Positions 1-7,276 of a DNA stretch of 64,000 nt are shown here, in pieces; position 1 is the first letter of the stretch, and each line of letters opens with the position of its first letter. Origin of the DNA: Mycetohabitans endofungorum (GTDB lineage: Bacteria; Pseudomonadota; Gammaproteobacteria; Burkholderiales; Burkholderiaceae). A model generated the notes under the pieces. That model did not search any database. It had not been told where the DNA came from and saw only the letters and a program-made list of their open reading frames with translations. Both the position numbers and the translations under genes were made by a program. Where the stretch lies: positions 62,001-126,000 of the forward strand of contig NZ_PRDW01000001.1 in assembly GCF_002927045.1 (NCBI RefSeq), written 5' to 3'.

Positions 1-730
1 CCATCGGCAGTTCTCGAGCGACGAGCTTAGTACGTTGTCGCACTCGCTGGAGTTCGGCGAACTGACTGCATCGGACCTGATGCGTCCGCTGCGCGACGCG
101 GTGAGCTTCAACGTGAGTCTGTCATTCGACGCGAATCTGGCGTTGGCGGCAAAGAGCCGCTACAGCCGGTATCCGCTCTTCGACGAAAGCGGCGACAAGG
201 TGCTTGGCATGGTTGATGTGAAAGATTTGCTGTTTCGTCGTCTCGAAGGGCATACATCGCGCGACCTGCGCGAACTCGCGCGCCCCGTGCTCGAGGTGTT
301 GCCGGAGATGCCCGCGCTCGAACTGCTGCGGCGCTTTCGCTCGGGTGCGCCTCACTTTGCGGTGATCGGGCGTCCCGGGCTGAAGCCGGTCGGCTTCGTC
401 ACGTTGCCGGACCTGCTTGCGGCGCTGGTGGGCCAGATCCGGGACGATACGCGCGCAACTGATGTTGAATGGCAACGGCAGCCGGATGGCAGCGTGATCG
501 GTCGTGGCAGCCTGTCGATCGTTTCGCTCGAGCACCTGCTGGGCGTGGATTTTGGTGAGCAGTCGGCCGAGTCGGTCGGCGGCATGATCCTGGACAAACT
601 GGGCGAATTACCGCAGCAGGGGCAGAGCGTGGACTTCGGCTCATGCCTGATCACCGTCAACGAACGGGTCGGTCCGCGAATCGTGACGGTCAAGGTTTGG
701 CCGAAAACGCCGCAGGGTGCGCCAGCGTAG
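1..730 (+). CDS. CBS-domain / CorC-HlyC transporter-associated membrane protein, C-terminal part (5' truncated by window edge)
   Basis: The reading frame is open from base 2, so the TTG at 35 is not a real start and the gene begins outside the window. What is visible is the cytoplasmic half of a CNNM/hemolysin-C type protein. A tandem CBS pair comes first (YSRYPLFDESGDKVLGMVD and AVIGRPGLKPVGFVTLPD are typical strands). A C-terminal CorC/HlyC transporter-associated domain follows (GSLSIVSLEHLLGVDF, then GGMILDKLGELPQQG and a closing beta strand ending VKVWPKTP). In complete family members a DUF21 membrane domain precedes these parts, and they are proposed to act in divalent cation efflux. That part is not in the window, so the transport role is inferred from the family. 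The gene points towards the tRNA, which is on the other strand. Confidence 0.85.
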   Translation, partial: HRQFSSDELSTLSHSLEFGELTASDLMRPLRDAVSFNVSLSFDANLALAAKSRYSRYPLFDESGDKVLGMVDVKDLLFRRLEGHTSRDLRELARPVLEVLPEMPALELLRRFRSGAPHFAVIGRPGLKPVGFVTLPDLLAALVGQIRDDTRATDVEWQRQPDGSVIGRGSLSIVSLEHLLGVDFGEQSAESVGGMILDKLGELPQQGQSVDFGSCLITVNERVGPRIVTVKVWPKTPQGAPA

Positions 731-845
731 CCGCGCCGATTCCATTGTCCGCGTCAGCCTGCTTGGTGTTTCACACCGCCGCGGCAAAACCGACGCAGCG
801 GCATCAGGCGGTCCCCGAACCAGGCGCGGTGCAGCAAATAAAAGA

Positions 846-888
846 AAAACCCCGTGAGACCTTGATCTCACGGGGTTTGTCCGAATAC
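846..888 (-). terminator. Rho-independent terminator of the tRNA-Leu transcript
   Basis: A perfect 13-bp inverted repeat (847-859 against 866-878, CCCCGTGAGA core) with a 6-nt loop. Read on the minus strand it is followed by a T-rich run (TTTTTCTTTT). It lies about 35 nt beyond the encoded CCA of the tRNA-Leu gene on the same strand. Confidence 0.8.
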
Positions 889-912
889 TGCGGCCTACGC
901 CGAAATATCTGT

Positions 913-1233
913 TGGTGCCCGGGGCCGGAATCGAACCGGCACGCCTTGCGGCGGGGGATTTTCTTCCCACTTCGGCTTTCGCCGCCGCCCTCTCGGAGAG
1001 AGGACGTTCGTGGTCTGGAGCACGCCTTCACCTTAGCCTGTTGGCCTTAGGTGCCCGCCGTCTGCTCTCTACACCTTCCAAGGCGCCTCACGGCGCCAAG
1101 GCTTGGCTCGGCATTAGCTCGGACTTGCGTCCAGGGCCTTCACCGAGTTTGACGGGCTTCACCTCCGGGGTTTCCCCTGAAGGGCTCAAATTTGGTTTGA
1201 GTCCCCTGCGTCTACCAATTTCACCACCCGGGC
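913..1233 (-). tRNA. tRNA-Leu(CAA), interrupted by a group I intron
   Basis: Minus-strand gene in two exons: 1233-1199 (35 nt) and 962-913 (50 nt). The spliced product is an 85-nt class II tRNA. It has acceptor stem GCCCGGG/CCCGGGC, discriminator A and encoded CCA, a D arm with TGGTAGACGC, anticodon stem GGGGA/TCCCC, and a seven-base loop CTCAAAA giving anticodon CAA, which reads UUG. A long variable arm (GCC-GCAA-GGC) and a T arm GCCGG-TTCGATT-CCGGC complete it. The anticodon stem and loop can form only after bases 1198-963 are removed. The terminator at 846-888 closes the transcript. A standard tRNA search that does not allow long introns would miss this gene or report a fragment. Confidence 0.93.
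963..1198 (-). ncRNA. Group I intron (IC3-like) in the anticodon loop of tRNA-Leu(CAA)
   Basis: A 236-nt insert between C34 and A35 of the anticodon, ending in the G (963) expected of group I introns. P1 forms between the exon/intron bases CTC|AAA and TTTGAG (internal guide). The catalytic core is recognisable: GCCGAGCCAAGC (P4/J4-5/P5 region), AAGGTGTAGAGA (R side of P3/P7), CACCTAAGG (P8 side) and GGTGAAGGC before the S strand. P7 pairs GAGCA (1067-1063) with TGCTC (1022-1018). From memory, these blocks match the Azoarcus tRNA-Ile(CAU) intron closely, with a compensated change in P7 (there GACUA/UAGUC). GAAA-capped hairpins occur near both ends, in P2 and P9. No open reading frame for a homing endonuclease fits inside. 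Self-splicing is inferred from the core, not shown. Confidence 0.9.
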
Positions 1234-1386
1234 AAAACGGTGAAGCAGTTTGCAACACTACCTCACACTCACTATCTATGAGTGATGCTAATCCGCGTAG
1301 GACCGAGGTCACCGCGCGGCGCAGACCGTGATTATGTCGCAATTCGACACGCTCGGCAAGCATGTCAACGCAGATGTCCACTCACT

Positions 1387-2331
1387 TCACAATTCATACG
1401 AATTGGCGTTGCCCCGCATCGCCTGTTCGACCAACTTGCGGTTCAGCGTCGGCGAGAGCAATTCGATAAATGTATAGACGTAGCCGCGCAGGTAGGTGCC
1501 TTGTTTCAATGCAACCCGTGTAGTGTTGGTACCGAATAGGCGGCCAACGGGAATCGCGCGTAGCTGCCGGTCGCGCTCCGCGTTGAATGCGACGTCGGCC
1601 ATGATCCCCACGCCCAGGCCCAGTTCGACATAGGTCTTAATGACATCCGCGTCGATCGCCTCGAGGATGATGTCTGGTGTGAGTCCGTGCAAAGCGAACG
1701 CCTGGTTGATCTTCGAGCGCCCCGCGAACGCGTTGTCATAGGTGATCAACGGAAATTGCGCGAGATCGTCCAGCGTGATCTGTTGCTTTCTGTCAAGCAA
1801 CGCATGCTCGGGCGGCGTGACCGCCAAGTGATGCCACTGGAATGCCGGCAGCGAGACTAGGTCCTTATACGTCGAGATGGCCTCGGTCGCGATGGCCAGG
1901 TCGGCCTGGTCGCGCAGGACCATATCGGCGACCTGGGTCGGGTTGCCTTGCAGAATTGACAGGTGCACCTTCGGAAACCGTTTTTTGAACTCGGCCACCG
2001 CCTGTGGCAATGAATACCGCGCTTGCGTGTGAGTAGCGGCGATCACCAGATTGCCTTGGTCCTGCGCTGCGTAATCTTTCCCGACTCTTTTTAGGCTTTC
2101 GACCTCTTGCAGGATTTTTTCCACCGAGGACAGGATGATCCTGCCAGGTTCGGTCAACGAGCGCACGCGCTTGCCGTGCCGGGTGAAGATTTCGACGCCA
2201 AGTTCGTCCTCCAACTCGATGATCGCCTTCGATACGCCAGGTTGCGAGGTGTACAGGGCTTTGGCCGCCTCGGTTAGATTGAAATTCTGACGGACGACCT
2301 CGCGCACGAACCGGAACTGATGCAGGTTCAT
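1387..2331 (-). CDS. cysB: CysB, LysR-type regulator of sulfur assimilation
   Basis: 314 residues, full length for CysB. The N-terminal winged helix-turn-helix covers about residues 1-60 (MNLHQFRFVREVVRQ; TEAAKALYTSQPGVSKAI is the recognition region). The effector-binding domain follows. Residues 100-103 are T-H-T-Q, the same positions as the Thr100/Thr102/Gln103 ligand contacts known from enterobacterial CysB. In the family it activates sulfate/sulfite reduction genes with N-acetylserine as inducer. It is divergent from cysI, with a 218-bp shared intergenic region (2332-2549) in which its operators would be expected; I see no operator I can define there. Confidence 0.93.
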   Translation of the reverse strand: MNLHQFRFVREVVRQNFNLTEAAKALYTSQPGVSKAIIELEDELGVEIFTRHGKRVRSLTEPGRIILSSVEKILQEVESLKRVGKDYAAQDQGNLVIAATHTQARYSLPQAVAEFKKRFPKVHLSILQGNPTQVADMVLRDQADLAIATEAISTYKDLVSLPAFQWHHLAVTPPEHALLDRKQQITLDDLAQFPLITYDNAFAGRSKINQAFALHGLTPDIILEAIDADVIKTYVELGLGVGIMADVAFNAERDRQLRAIPVGRLFGTNTTRVALKQGTYLRGYVYTFIELLSPTLNRKLVEQAMRGNANSYEL

Positions 2332-2549
2332 ATATAACCCCTCCGCATATAGACAGAATTTTTTAGTCGTTTGACGTATAAGGCGAGTCTATTACGATTT
2401 CCCCAGATTTTCCAATATCGATATCTGTTTTTGTGCTTTGCAAATGGCGGATTATTTGAACGGGACGGCGGCGCGCATATTACCCGGGAAGAGTGGGCCG
2501 GTGCAGTGCACCGTCGGCGTGCAACGCACACGAAAGACTGGGGCCCTAC

Positions 2550-4232
2550 ATGTATCAATACGACCCGTACGACCAGACGATCGTCAACGAGCGCGTCCGG
2601 CAATATGCCGATCAGGTCTGCCGGCGTTTGTCCGGAGAACTGACCGAGGAAGAATTCCGCCCGCTGCGACTGCAAAACGGGTTGTATATGCAGCGGCACG
2701 CCTATATGCATCGTATTGCGGTTCCGTACGGCAACCTGCGTAGCGACCAGTTGCGGATGCTGGCGCGCATTGCACGCGAGCACGATCGCGGCTACGGCCA
2801 TTTCTCGACGCGCTCGAACATGCAGTTCAACTGGATTAAACTGGAAGAAACGCCAGAGATCCTGCGCAAGCTCGCGTCGGTGCAGATGCACGCGATCCAG
2901 ACCTCGGGCAACTGCATCCGTAACATTACCGCTGACCAGTTCGCCGGCGTCGCGCCGGACGAGATCGTCGATCCGCGTCCATGGGCTGAGTTGCTGCGCC
3001 AATGGTCCACATTCCATCCCGAATTTGCGTGGCTGCCGCGCAAGTTCAAGATCGCCGTTGCCGGCGCGACACAGGATCGTGCCGCTGTGCAATTACACGA
3101 CCTGGGCATTTATCTGAAGCGCGACGCCGATGGCGAGGTGGTGTGCAGCGTGCTGGCGGGTGGCGGCATGGGCCGCACGCCCATTCTGGGCACGATCATC
3201 AAGGAGGATCTGCCGTGGCAGCACCTGCTGACGTACTGCGAGGCCGTGCTGCGGGTGTATAACCGGTTCGGCCGTCGCGACAATTTGTTCAAGGCGCGGA
3301 TCAAGATCCTGGTCAAGGCGCTTGGCAAGGACAAGTTCTCGCAGCAGGTGGAACAGGAGTGGCAACACTTGAAGGACGGCCCCTCGACACTGACCCGCGA
3401 CGAGGTGCAGCGCGTCGCGCAGCATTTCGCGCCGCCCCCGTATGAAAAGCTGTCCGATACCGACGCGTCGTTCGAAAAGCACTTGCTGGAGAACCGAGCA
3501 TTCGCGCGCTGGGTCGAGCGCAATGTGCACCCTCATCGCGTGCCGGGCTATGCCGCGGTGACGTTGTCATTGAAACCCGGCGCCATGTGGAAATATCAGC
3601 CGCCGGGCGACGTGACCGATACGCAAATGGAAGCGCTCGCCGATTGGGCCGATGCGTACAGTTTCGGTCAGCTTCGCGTGTCGCATGAGCAGAACCTGAT
3701 CCTGGCGAACGTGAAGAAGCGCGATTTGTATACGCTGTGGGAAAAGGCCCGCGAGATCGGCTGCGGCGCGCCGAACATCGGGTTACTCACCGACATCATC
3801 GCCTGCCCGGGCGGCGATTTTTGCTCGTTGGCCAACGCGAAGTCGATCCCGATCGCACAGGCAATCCAGCAGCGCTTCGACGACCTGGATTACGTGTACG
3901 ACCTGGGCGAGCTGTCGTTGAACATCTCCGGCTGCATGAACTCGTGCGGCCACCACCACGTCGGCAATATCGGCATTCTGGGCGTGGACAAGGATGGCGC
4001 CGAGTGGTACCAGGTCTCGCTTGGCGGCGAGCAAGGCAACGCGTCGGCACTGGGCCGGGTGATCGGGCCGTCGTTCGCGGCCGATGAGGTGCCGGAGGTT
4101 ATCACCAAGGTGATCGATACGTTCGTCGAGCATCGCGTCGATGACAAACGTTTCATCGATACGTATAAGCGGATCGGCATTGCGCCGTTCAAGGAGCGGG
4201 TGTACGCGGCACGTCAATCGGCGCACGCGTGA
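2550..4232 (+). CDS. cysI: Sulfite reductase hemoprotein (CysI, nitrite/sulfite reductase family)
   Basis: 560 residues from the ATG at 2550 (MYQYDPYDQTIVNERVRQ). The frame is open further upstream to 2493, but that extension looks non-coding and MYQYD is the usual family start. The protein reduces sulfite to sulfide (or nitrite to ammonia in the sister family) with a sirohaem-[4Fe-4S] centre. The cluster ligands are visible as Cys419, Cys425 (ACPGGDFCSLA) and Cys462, Cys466 (GCMNSCG). Two ferredoxin-like repeats and both sirohaem-binding halves are present, so the gene looks intact. It is divergent from cysB. In related genomes it starts an operon with DUF934, cysH, cysD and cysN (family knowledge); here only a stub of DUF934 follows, 8 nt after the stop. 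Confidence 0.93.
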   Translation: MYQYDPYDQTIVNERVRQYADQVCRRLSGELTEEEFRPLRLQNGLYMQRHAYMHRIAVPYGNLRSDQLRMLARIAREHDRGYGHFSTRSNMQFNWIKLEETPEILRKLASVQMHAIQTSGNCIRNITADQFAGVAPDEIVDPRPWAELLRQWSTFHPEFAWLPRKFKIAVAGATQDRAAVQLHDLGIYLKRDADGEVVCSVLAGGGMGRTPILGTIIKEDLPWQHLLTYCEAVLRVYNRFGRRDNLFKARIKILVKALGKDKFSQQVEQEWQHLKDGPSTLTRDEVQRVAQHFAPPPYEKLSDTDASFEKHLLENRAFARWVERNVHPHRVPGYAAVTLSLKPGAMWKYQPPGDVTDTQMEALADWADAYSFGQLRVSHEQNLILANVKKRDLYTLWEKAREIGCGAPNIGLLTDIIACPGGDFCSLANAKSIPIAQAIQQRFDDLDYVYDLGELSLNISGCMNSCGHHHVGNIGILGVDKDGAEWYQVSLGGEQGNASALGRVIGPSFAADEVPEVITKVIDTFVEHRVDDKRFIDTYKRIGIAPFKERVYAARQSAHA

Positions 4233-4240
4233 GGTGGAAG

Positions 4241-4327
4241 ATGACTCAAGCCATTGAAAAAATCATCCGACAACGCCAGGTCGTGGACGACGACTGGAGC
4301 GTCGTGCGTGCCGCGCCGGCGCGGTGA
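4241..4327 (+). pseudogene. Truncated DUF934 (cysI-associated) gene, N-terminal stub only
   Basis: ATG at 4241 begins MTQAIEKIIRQRQVVDDDW and reaches a TGA at 4325-4327 after 28 codons. The stub matches the N terminus I know for DUF934 proteins, which follow cysI in Burkholderiaceae (an IIxxRxVVDDxWxVVR pattern). Complete members are several times longer. A purine-rich GGTGGAAG sits just upstream as a ribosome site, as if the operon arrangement were original. The remaining family sequence is not found downstream; cbiX on the other strand ends 5 bp away. I read this as the scar of a deletion or inversion that removed the rest of the operon. Confidence 0.7.
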
Positions 4328-4331
4328 CGCT

Positions 4332-4736
4332 TCACCCGTTGTGCGCTTCACCCATTGCGCGCTCGCAGCATTCCGCGAGCGCGTGCAACACCGCTTCGTC
4401 CTCGCCGACGGATGACGCGCAATCGATGTGCACGTGCGGATGGGCGGCGCGAGCTTGACTGAGCAACGCCGGCAAGTCGCGCTGCACGTGGCCGCCCTGG
4501 CCCATAAACACCGGCACGACGACGATCCGGTTGCATCCGTCGGCGACCTGCGCTGCAATCGCGGCTTGCAGCGGCGGTGGCATCCATTCCAGGAACGCGA
4601 GCGACACTGGGCCCTCGTCCTGCTGCGCACGGCGGCGCGCCCGCACGAGCGACGCGACCCGCTCGAACGGCTCGGCCCAGCGCGAATCGCGCGCGCCGTG
4701 GCCTAACAGAATCAATCCGCTGCTTGATGCTGACAT
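4332..4736 (-). CDS. cbiX: CbiX-like sirohydrochlorin chelatase (short form)
   Basis: 134 residues, the single-domain (CbiX-S type) length. The N-terminal motif LILLGHGARDSRW contains the metal-binding and catalytic histidine. FLEWMPPPLQAA and VVVPVFMGQGGHVQRDLP (second histidine) are the other family blocks. The enzyme inserts a divalent metal into sirohydrochlorin: Fe2+ gives sirohaem for CysI, Co2+ feeds cobalamin. Its position beside cysI fits sirohaem supply. It is transcribed against cysI and abuts the DUF934 stub, so the uroporphyrinogen methyltransferase gene that should provide its substrate is not in this window. Confidence 0.85.
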   Translation of the reverse strand: MSASSSGLILLGHGARDSRWAEPFERVASLVRARRRAQQDEGPVSLAFLEWMPPPLQAAIAAQVADGCNRIVVVPVFMGQGGHVQRDLPALLSQARAAHPHVHIDCASSVGEDEAVLHALAECCERAMGEAHNG

Positions 4737-4806
4737 GGCGATACTCCTGGTCGATCACGCACCGCGCTGGCACGATGGGGCTATCGAGATGACACCGGCG
4801 TGGGCG

Positions 4807-5955
4807 TTAGTGGCGGTCGACCCAGCGCAGCGCGAGCAATCCCAACGCAAGATAGATCAGGCCGGGTGTCGCAGCTGTCAACGGCGCGGGCCAGGTGTTG
4901 AGCGTGCCGATGTGCGAGAACAGCGTGTTGAACAGTTGGAAGCTCATGCCGAGCATGATGCCGCCGAACACCTTGACGCCGACGACGCCCGCGCGCGTAT
5001 GCAGGTAGGCAAACGGCAGCGACAGCACCAACATCACTAAGACTGCGAACGGATAGAGCAGCTTGCGCCACAGCGCAATCATATAGCGTTGTGCATCCTG
5101 GTGATTCTCGCGCAAATGCTGCACGTACGAAAACAGGTTCGTCATCGACATCCGGTCCGGCGCAACCAGCAACACCGACAGGATCTGCGGTGTTAGCTCG
5201 GAGCGCATCTGGTACTCCGGCATTGAAACTTGCGCGGACTTGTACACGGGATTGAGCACGTCCTTGGCTGTTGCGGCGGCCGGCGCCACATCGTGCAGCT
5301 GCGTTTCCGTCACGCCCTTGAGCAGCCACTGGCCCGGCCGTACGTAACGGCCGCTGTCGGCCGTGCGCACGTCCGCAAGACGGAACTGTGAATCGAATTC
5401 GTAGATCCGCACGTTCGAAATGGTCGCGTCCGGCTTTAGCTCTCCTACGTTCACAAAGCGCGTGAGCTGCGCGGTGGTGCCACTGCCCGGCACCGTATCC
5501 TTGACCCACACGCCCGATTGGAAATTGCTCGATACCGAGGAGCCGAGCGCCTCCAAGCGCACGCGCTCGGACAACTGGTCGGTGTAGGGGCCGACGACTT
5601 CGCCGATCACGAAGGTCAGCACGACGATCGGCACGCCGATTTTCAGCAGCGAGCCGAGCGCGCGATGCGTGGACAGCCCCGAGACGCGAAAAATCGTGAA
5701 CTCGGAACTGGCCGCCATCTGCGCGAACACATAGATCGCGCTGATCAGCGCGGCGACCGGGATGATCTCGTAGAACCGCGACGGCGTCTGCAGCATCACG
5801 CGCAGCACCGCATAGCTGAACTTATAGTTGCCGTGCCCGACGGAGTTCAGTTCGCTGATCAGGTCGAAAAAGAAAAACAACCCTGAGAACGCGAACAGGA
5901 TGAACGCAAAGGTCAGGTAGACCTGCTTGGCGAAGTACCTTTCGTAGAGGCGCAT
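4807..5955 (-). CDS. lptG: LptG, LPS export ABC transporter permease
   Basis: 382 residues of the YjgP/YjgQ family, starting MRLYERYFAKQVYLTF. It has about three transmembrane helices at the N terminus, a periplasmic beta-jellyroll in the middle (roughly residues 130-270), and three at the C terminus (LLYPFAVLVMLVLSLPFAY, VFGGIMLGMSFQLFNTL, and a last one ending ALRWVDRH). With LptF it forms the inner-membrane part of the LptB2FG complex that extracts lipopolysaccharide. It lies 3 bp downstream of lptF on the same strand, so the two are co-transcribed. I assign LptG rather than LptF by its order after lptF and by the MRLYERY start. Confidence 0.92.
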   Translation of the reverse strand: MRLYERYFAKQVYLTFAFILFAFSGLFFFFDLISELNSVGHGNYKFSYAVLRVMLQTPSRFYEIIPVAALISAIYVFAQMAASSEFTIFRVSGLSTHRALGSLLKIGVPIVVLTFVIGEVVGPYTDQLSERVRLEALGSSVSSNFQSGVWVKDTVPGSGTTAQLTRFVNVGELKPDATISNVRIYEFDSQFRLADVRTADSGRYVRPGQWLLKGVTETQLHDVAPAAATAKDVLNPVYKSAQVSMPEYQMRSELTPQILSVLLVAPDRMSMTNLFSYVQHLRENHQDAQRYMIALWRKLLYPFAVLVMLVLSLPFAYLHTRAGVVGVKVFGGIMLGMSFQLFNTLFSHIGTLNTWPAPLTAATPGLIYLALGLLALRWVDRH

Positions 5956-5958
5956 CGG

Positions 5959-7056
5959 TCAGCCTCCGGACGCCGCGTGCAGCGTCGGGCGCCGCAGCAG
6001 CGGACGGTTGCGCACGCGCAACCAGAACACGAAGGCGACGATCGCTGAGACGATCACGTGCAGTCCCAGCAGCCCGGGCACGAACGCGATTTTGCCTTGC
6101 TCGACCCAGGCTTGAACCAGGTTCATCAAGTTTGAATACGTCAGGTAGATGAGCACCGCGAGCACCAGATTGATCGTGCGGCCGCGCCGTGGGTTCTGGT
6201 ACGCGAGCGGAATCGCCAGCAGCATCAGGTTGAGCGCAGTCAACGGCAGGCCGGCCCGCCACGCGAACTCGGCCAGATTGGTATTGTTCGGCTCGCGCAG
6301 CAGCGTGGCCGTCGGCAGGCTGGTGGTCGTCGGCCGGTTCACCAGTTGTTGGCTCTGGACCTTGACCCCGTAGCGCGCGAATTCCATGATGCGGAAATCG
6401 GGTTTGCCCGGTTCGCCATCGTAGCGGCGTCCGTTCTCCAATACGACGAAGCGATCGCCATTCGGGTGGATCTCCGTATGGCCGGTCTTGGATACGACGA
6501 CGTTGACCTTGCCGTTTTCCGTGCTCGTCACGAATACGTTTTCGACGCGTTTCTGATCGGGGCTCATCTTCTCGATGAAGAACACCCGATGGTTCGAGGC
6601 GGACTCGCGAAACTGGCCGGGCGCGAGCAGCGACACCTCGTCGCGCTGTTGGAAGCGCTCACGAATCAGCTTGCTTTGCTCGTTCGCCCACGGCCAGCCG
6701 ACGAATGCAAAAAAGGCGATCAGCACGACGATCGGCGCGGCAAACGTCGCGATCGGTTTGATCAGCCGGGTCAGGCTCACGCCGGACGAAAGCCAGACCA
6801 CCATCTCGGAGTCACGGTACCAGCGCGTGAGCACGAACAGGATCGACACGAACAGCGTTGCAATCAGCATCACCGCCACATAGCTGATCATCGTCAAGCC
6901 GATCAGCACGACGACGTCGCGAGGATCGATCTCGCCCGAGGCGGCAAAGCCAACGATGCGGATCATCATCGTCGTTAGCACGAGGGTGAGCAGCACGAGG
7001 AAAACCGCGCCGGCCGTATAGGCGAGTTCGCGCTGCAAGGAGCGTTCAAGGATCAT
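5959..7056 (-). CDS. lptF: LptF, LPS export ABC transporter permease
   Basis: 365 residues beginning MILERSLQRELAYTAGAVF, characteristic of LptF. There are N-terminal membrane helices to about residue 125 and a periplasmic domain (QRDEVSLLAPGQFRESA, HTEIHPNGDRFVVLENGRRY). C-terminal helices follow (LPLTALNLMLLAIPLAYQN, then TINLVLAVLIYLTYSNLMN). It is the partner of LptG in the LptB2FG exporter. It is divergent from pepA, with 220 bp between the starts; this arrangement of lptFG opposite pepA is common in gammaproteobacteria and betaproteobacteria. Confidence 0.92.
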   Translation of the reverse strand: MILERSLQRELAYTAGAVFLVLLTLVLTTMMIRIVGFAASGEIDPRDVVVLIGLTMISYVAVMLIATLFVSILFVLTRWYRDSEMVVWLSSGVSLTRLIKPIATFAAPIVVLIAFFAFVGWPWANEQSKLIRERFQQRDEVSLLAPGQFRESASNHRVFFIEKMSPDQKRVENVFVTSTENGKVNVVVSKTGHTEIHPNGDRFVVLENGRRYDGEPGKPDFRIMEFARYGVKVQSQQLVNRPTTTSLPTATLLREPNNTNLAEFAWRAGLPLTALNLMLLAIPLAYQNPRRGRTINLVLAVLIYLTYSNLMNLVQAWVEQGKIAFVPGLLGLHVIVSAIVAFVFWLRVRNRPLLRRPTLHAASGG

Positions 7057-7276
7057 CTGGTCACATCATGTTCGTGTCCCGGCTGCCGGCTTGGACCACG
7101 GTGGCGAGCCGGGATTCACAGCCCGTCCACGATGGGCGTTTCCATGCGCGTGACGCACGTGGACCGGTCCGTCGAAGGGGGACATCCAGCGCCAGCAACG
7201 CCGCGGTAGAAAAAATAGCGGATAATTGCGGCTTGGTTTGACTAACAGCCCAGGATTCTAGCCAAGGACGAGCGCG

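Noticed and set aside
913-1233. Two separate broken tRNA fragments or a tRNA pseudogene
   Set aside because: All stems are intact and the halves join exactly at the anticodon once a group I core is removed, so an intron explains the layout better than decay.
912-1331. Open frame across the tRNA intron as a homing endonuclease gene
   Set aside because: It runs opposite to the tRNA, extends through both exons and shows no LAGLIDADG, GIY-YIG or HNH motif.
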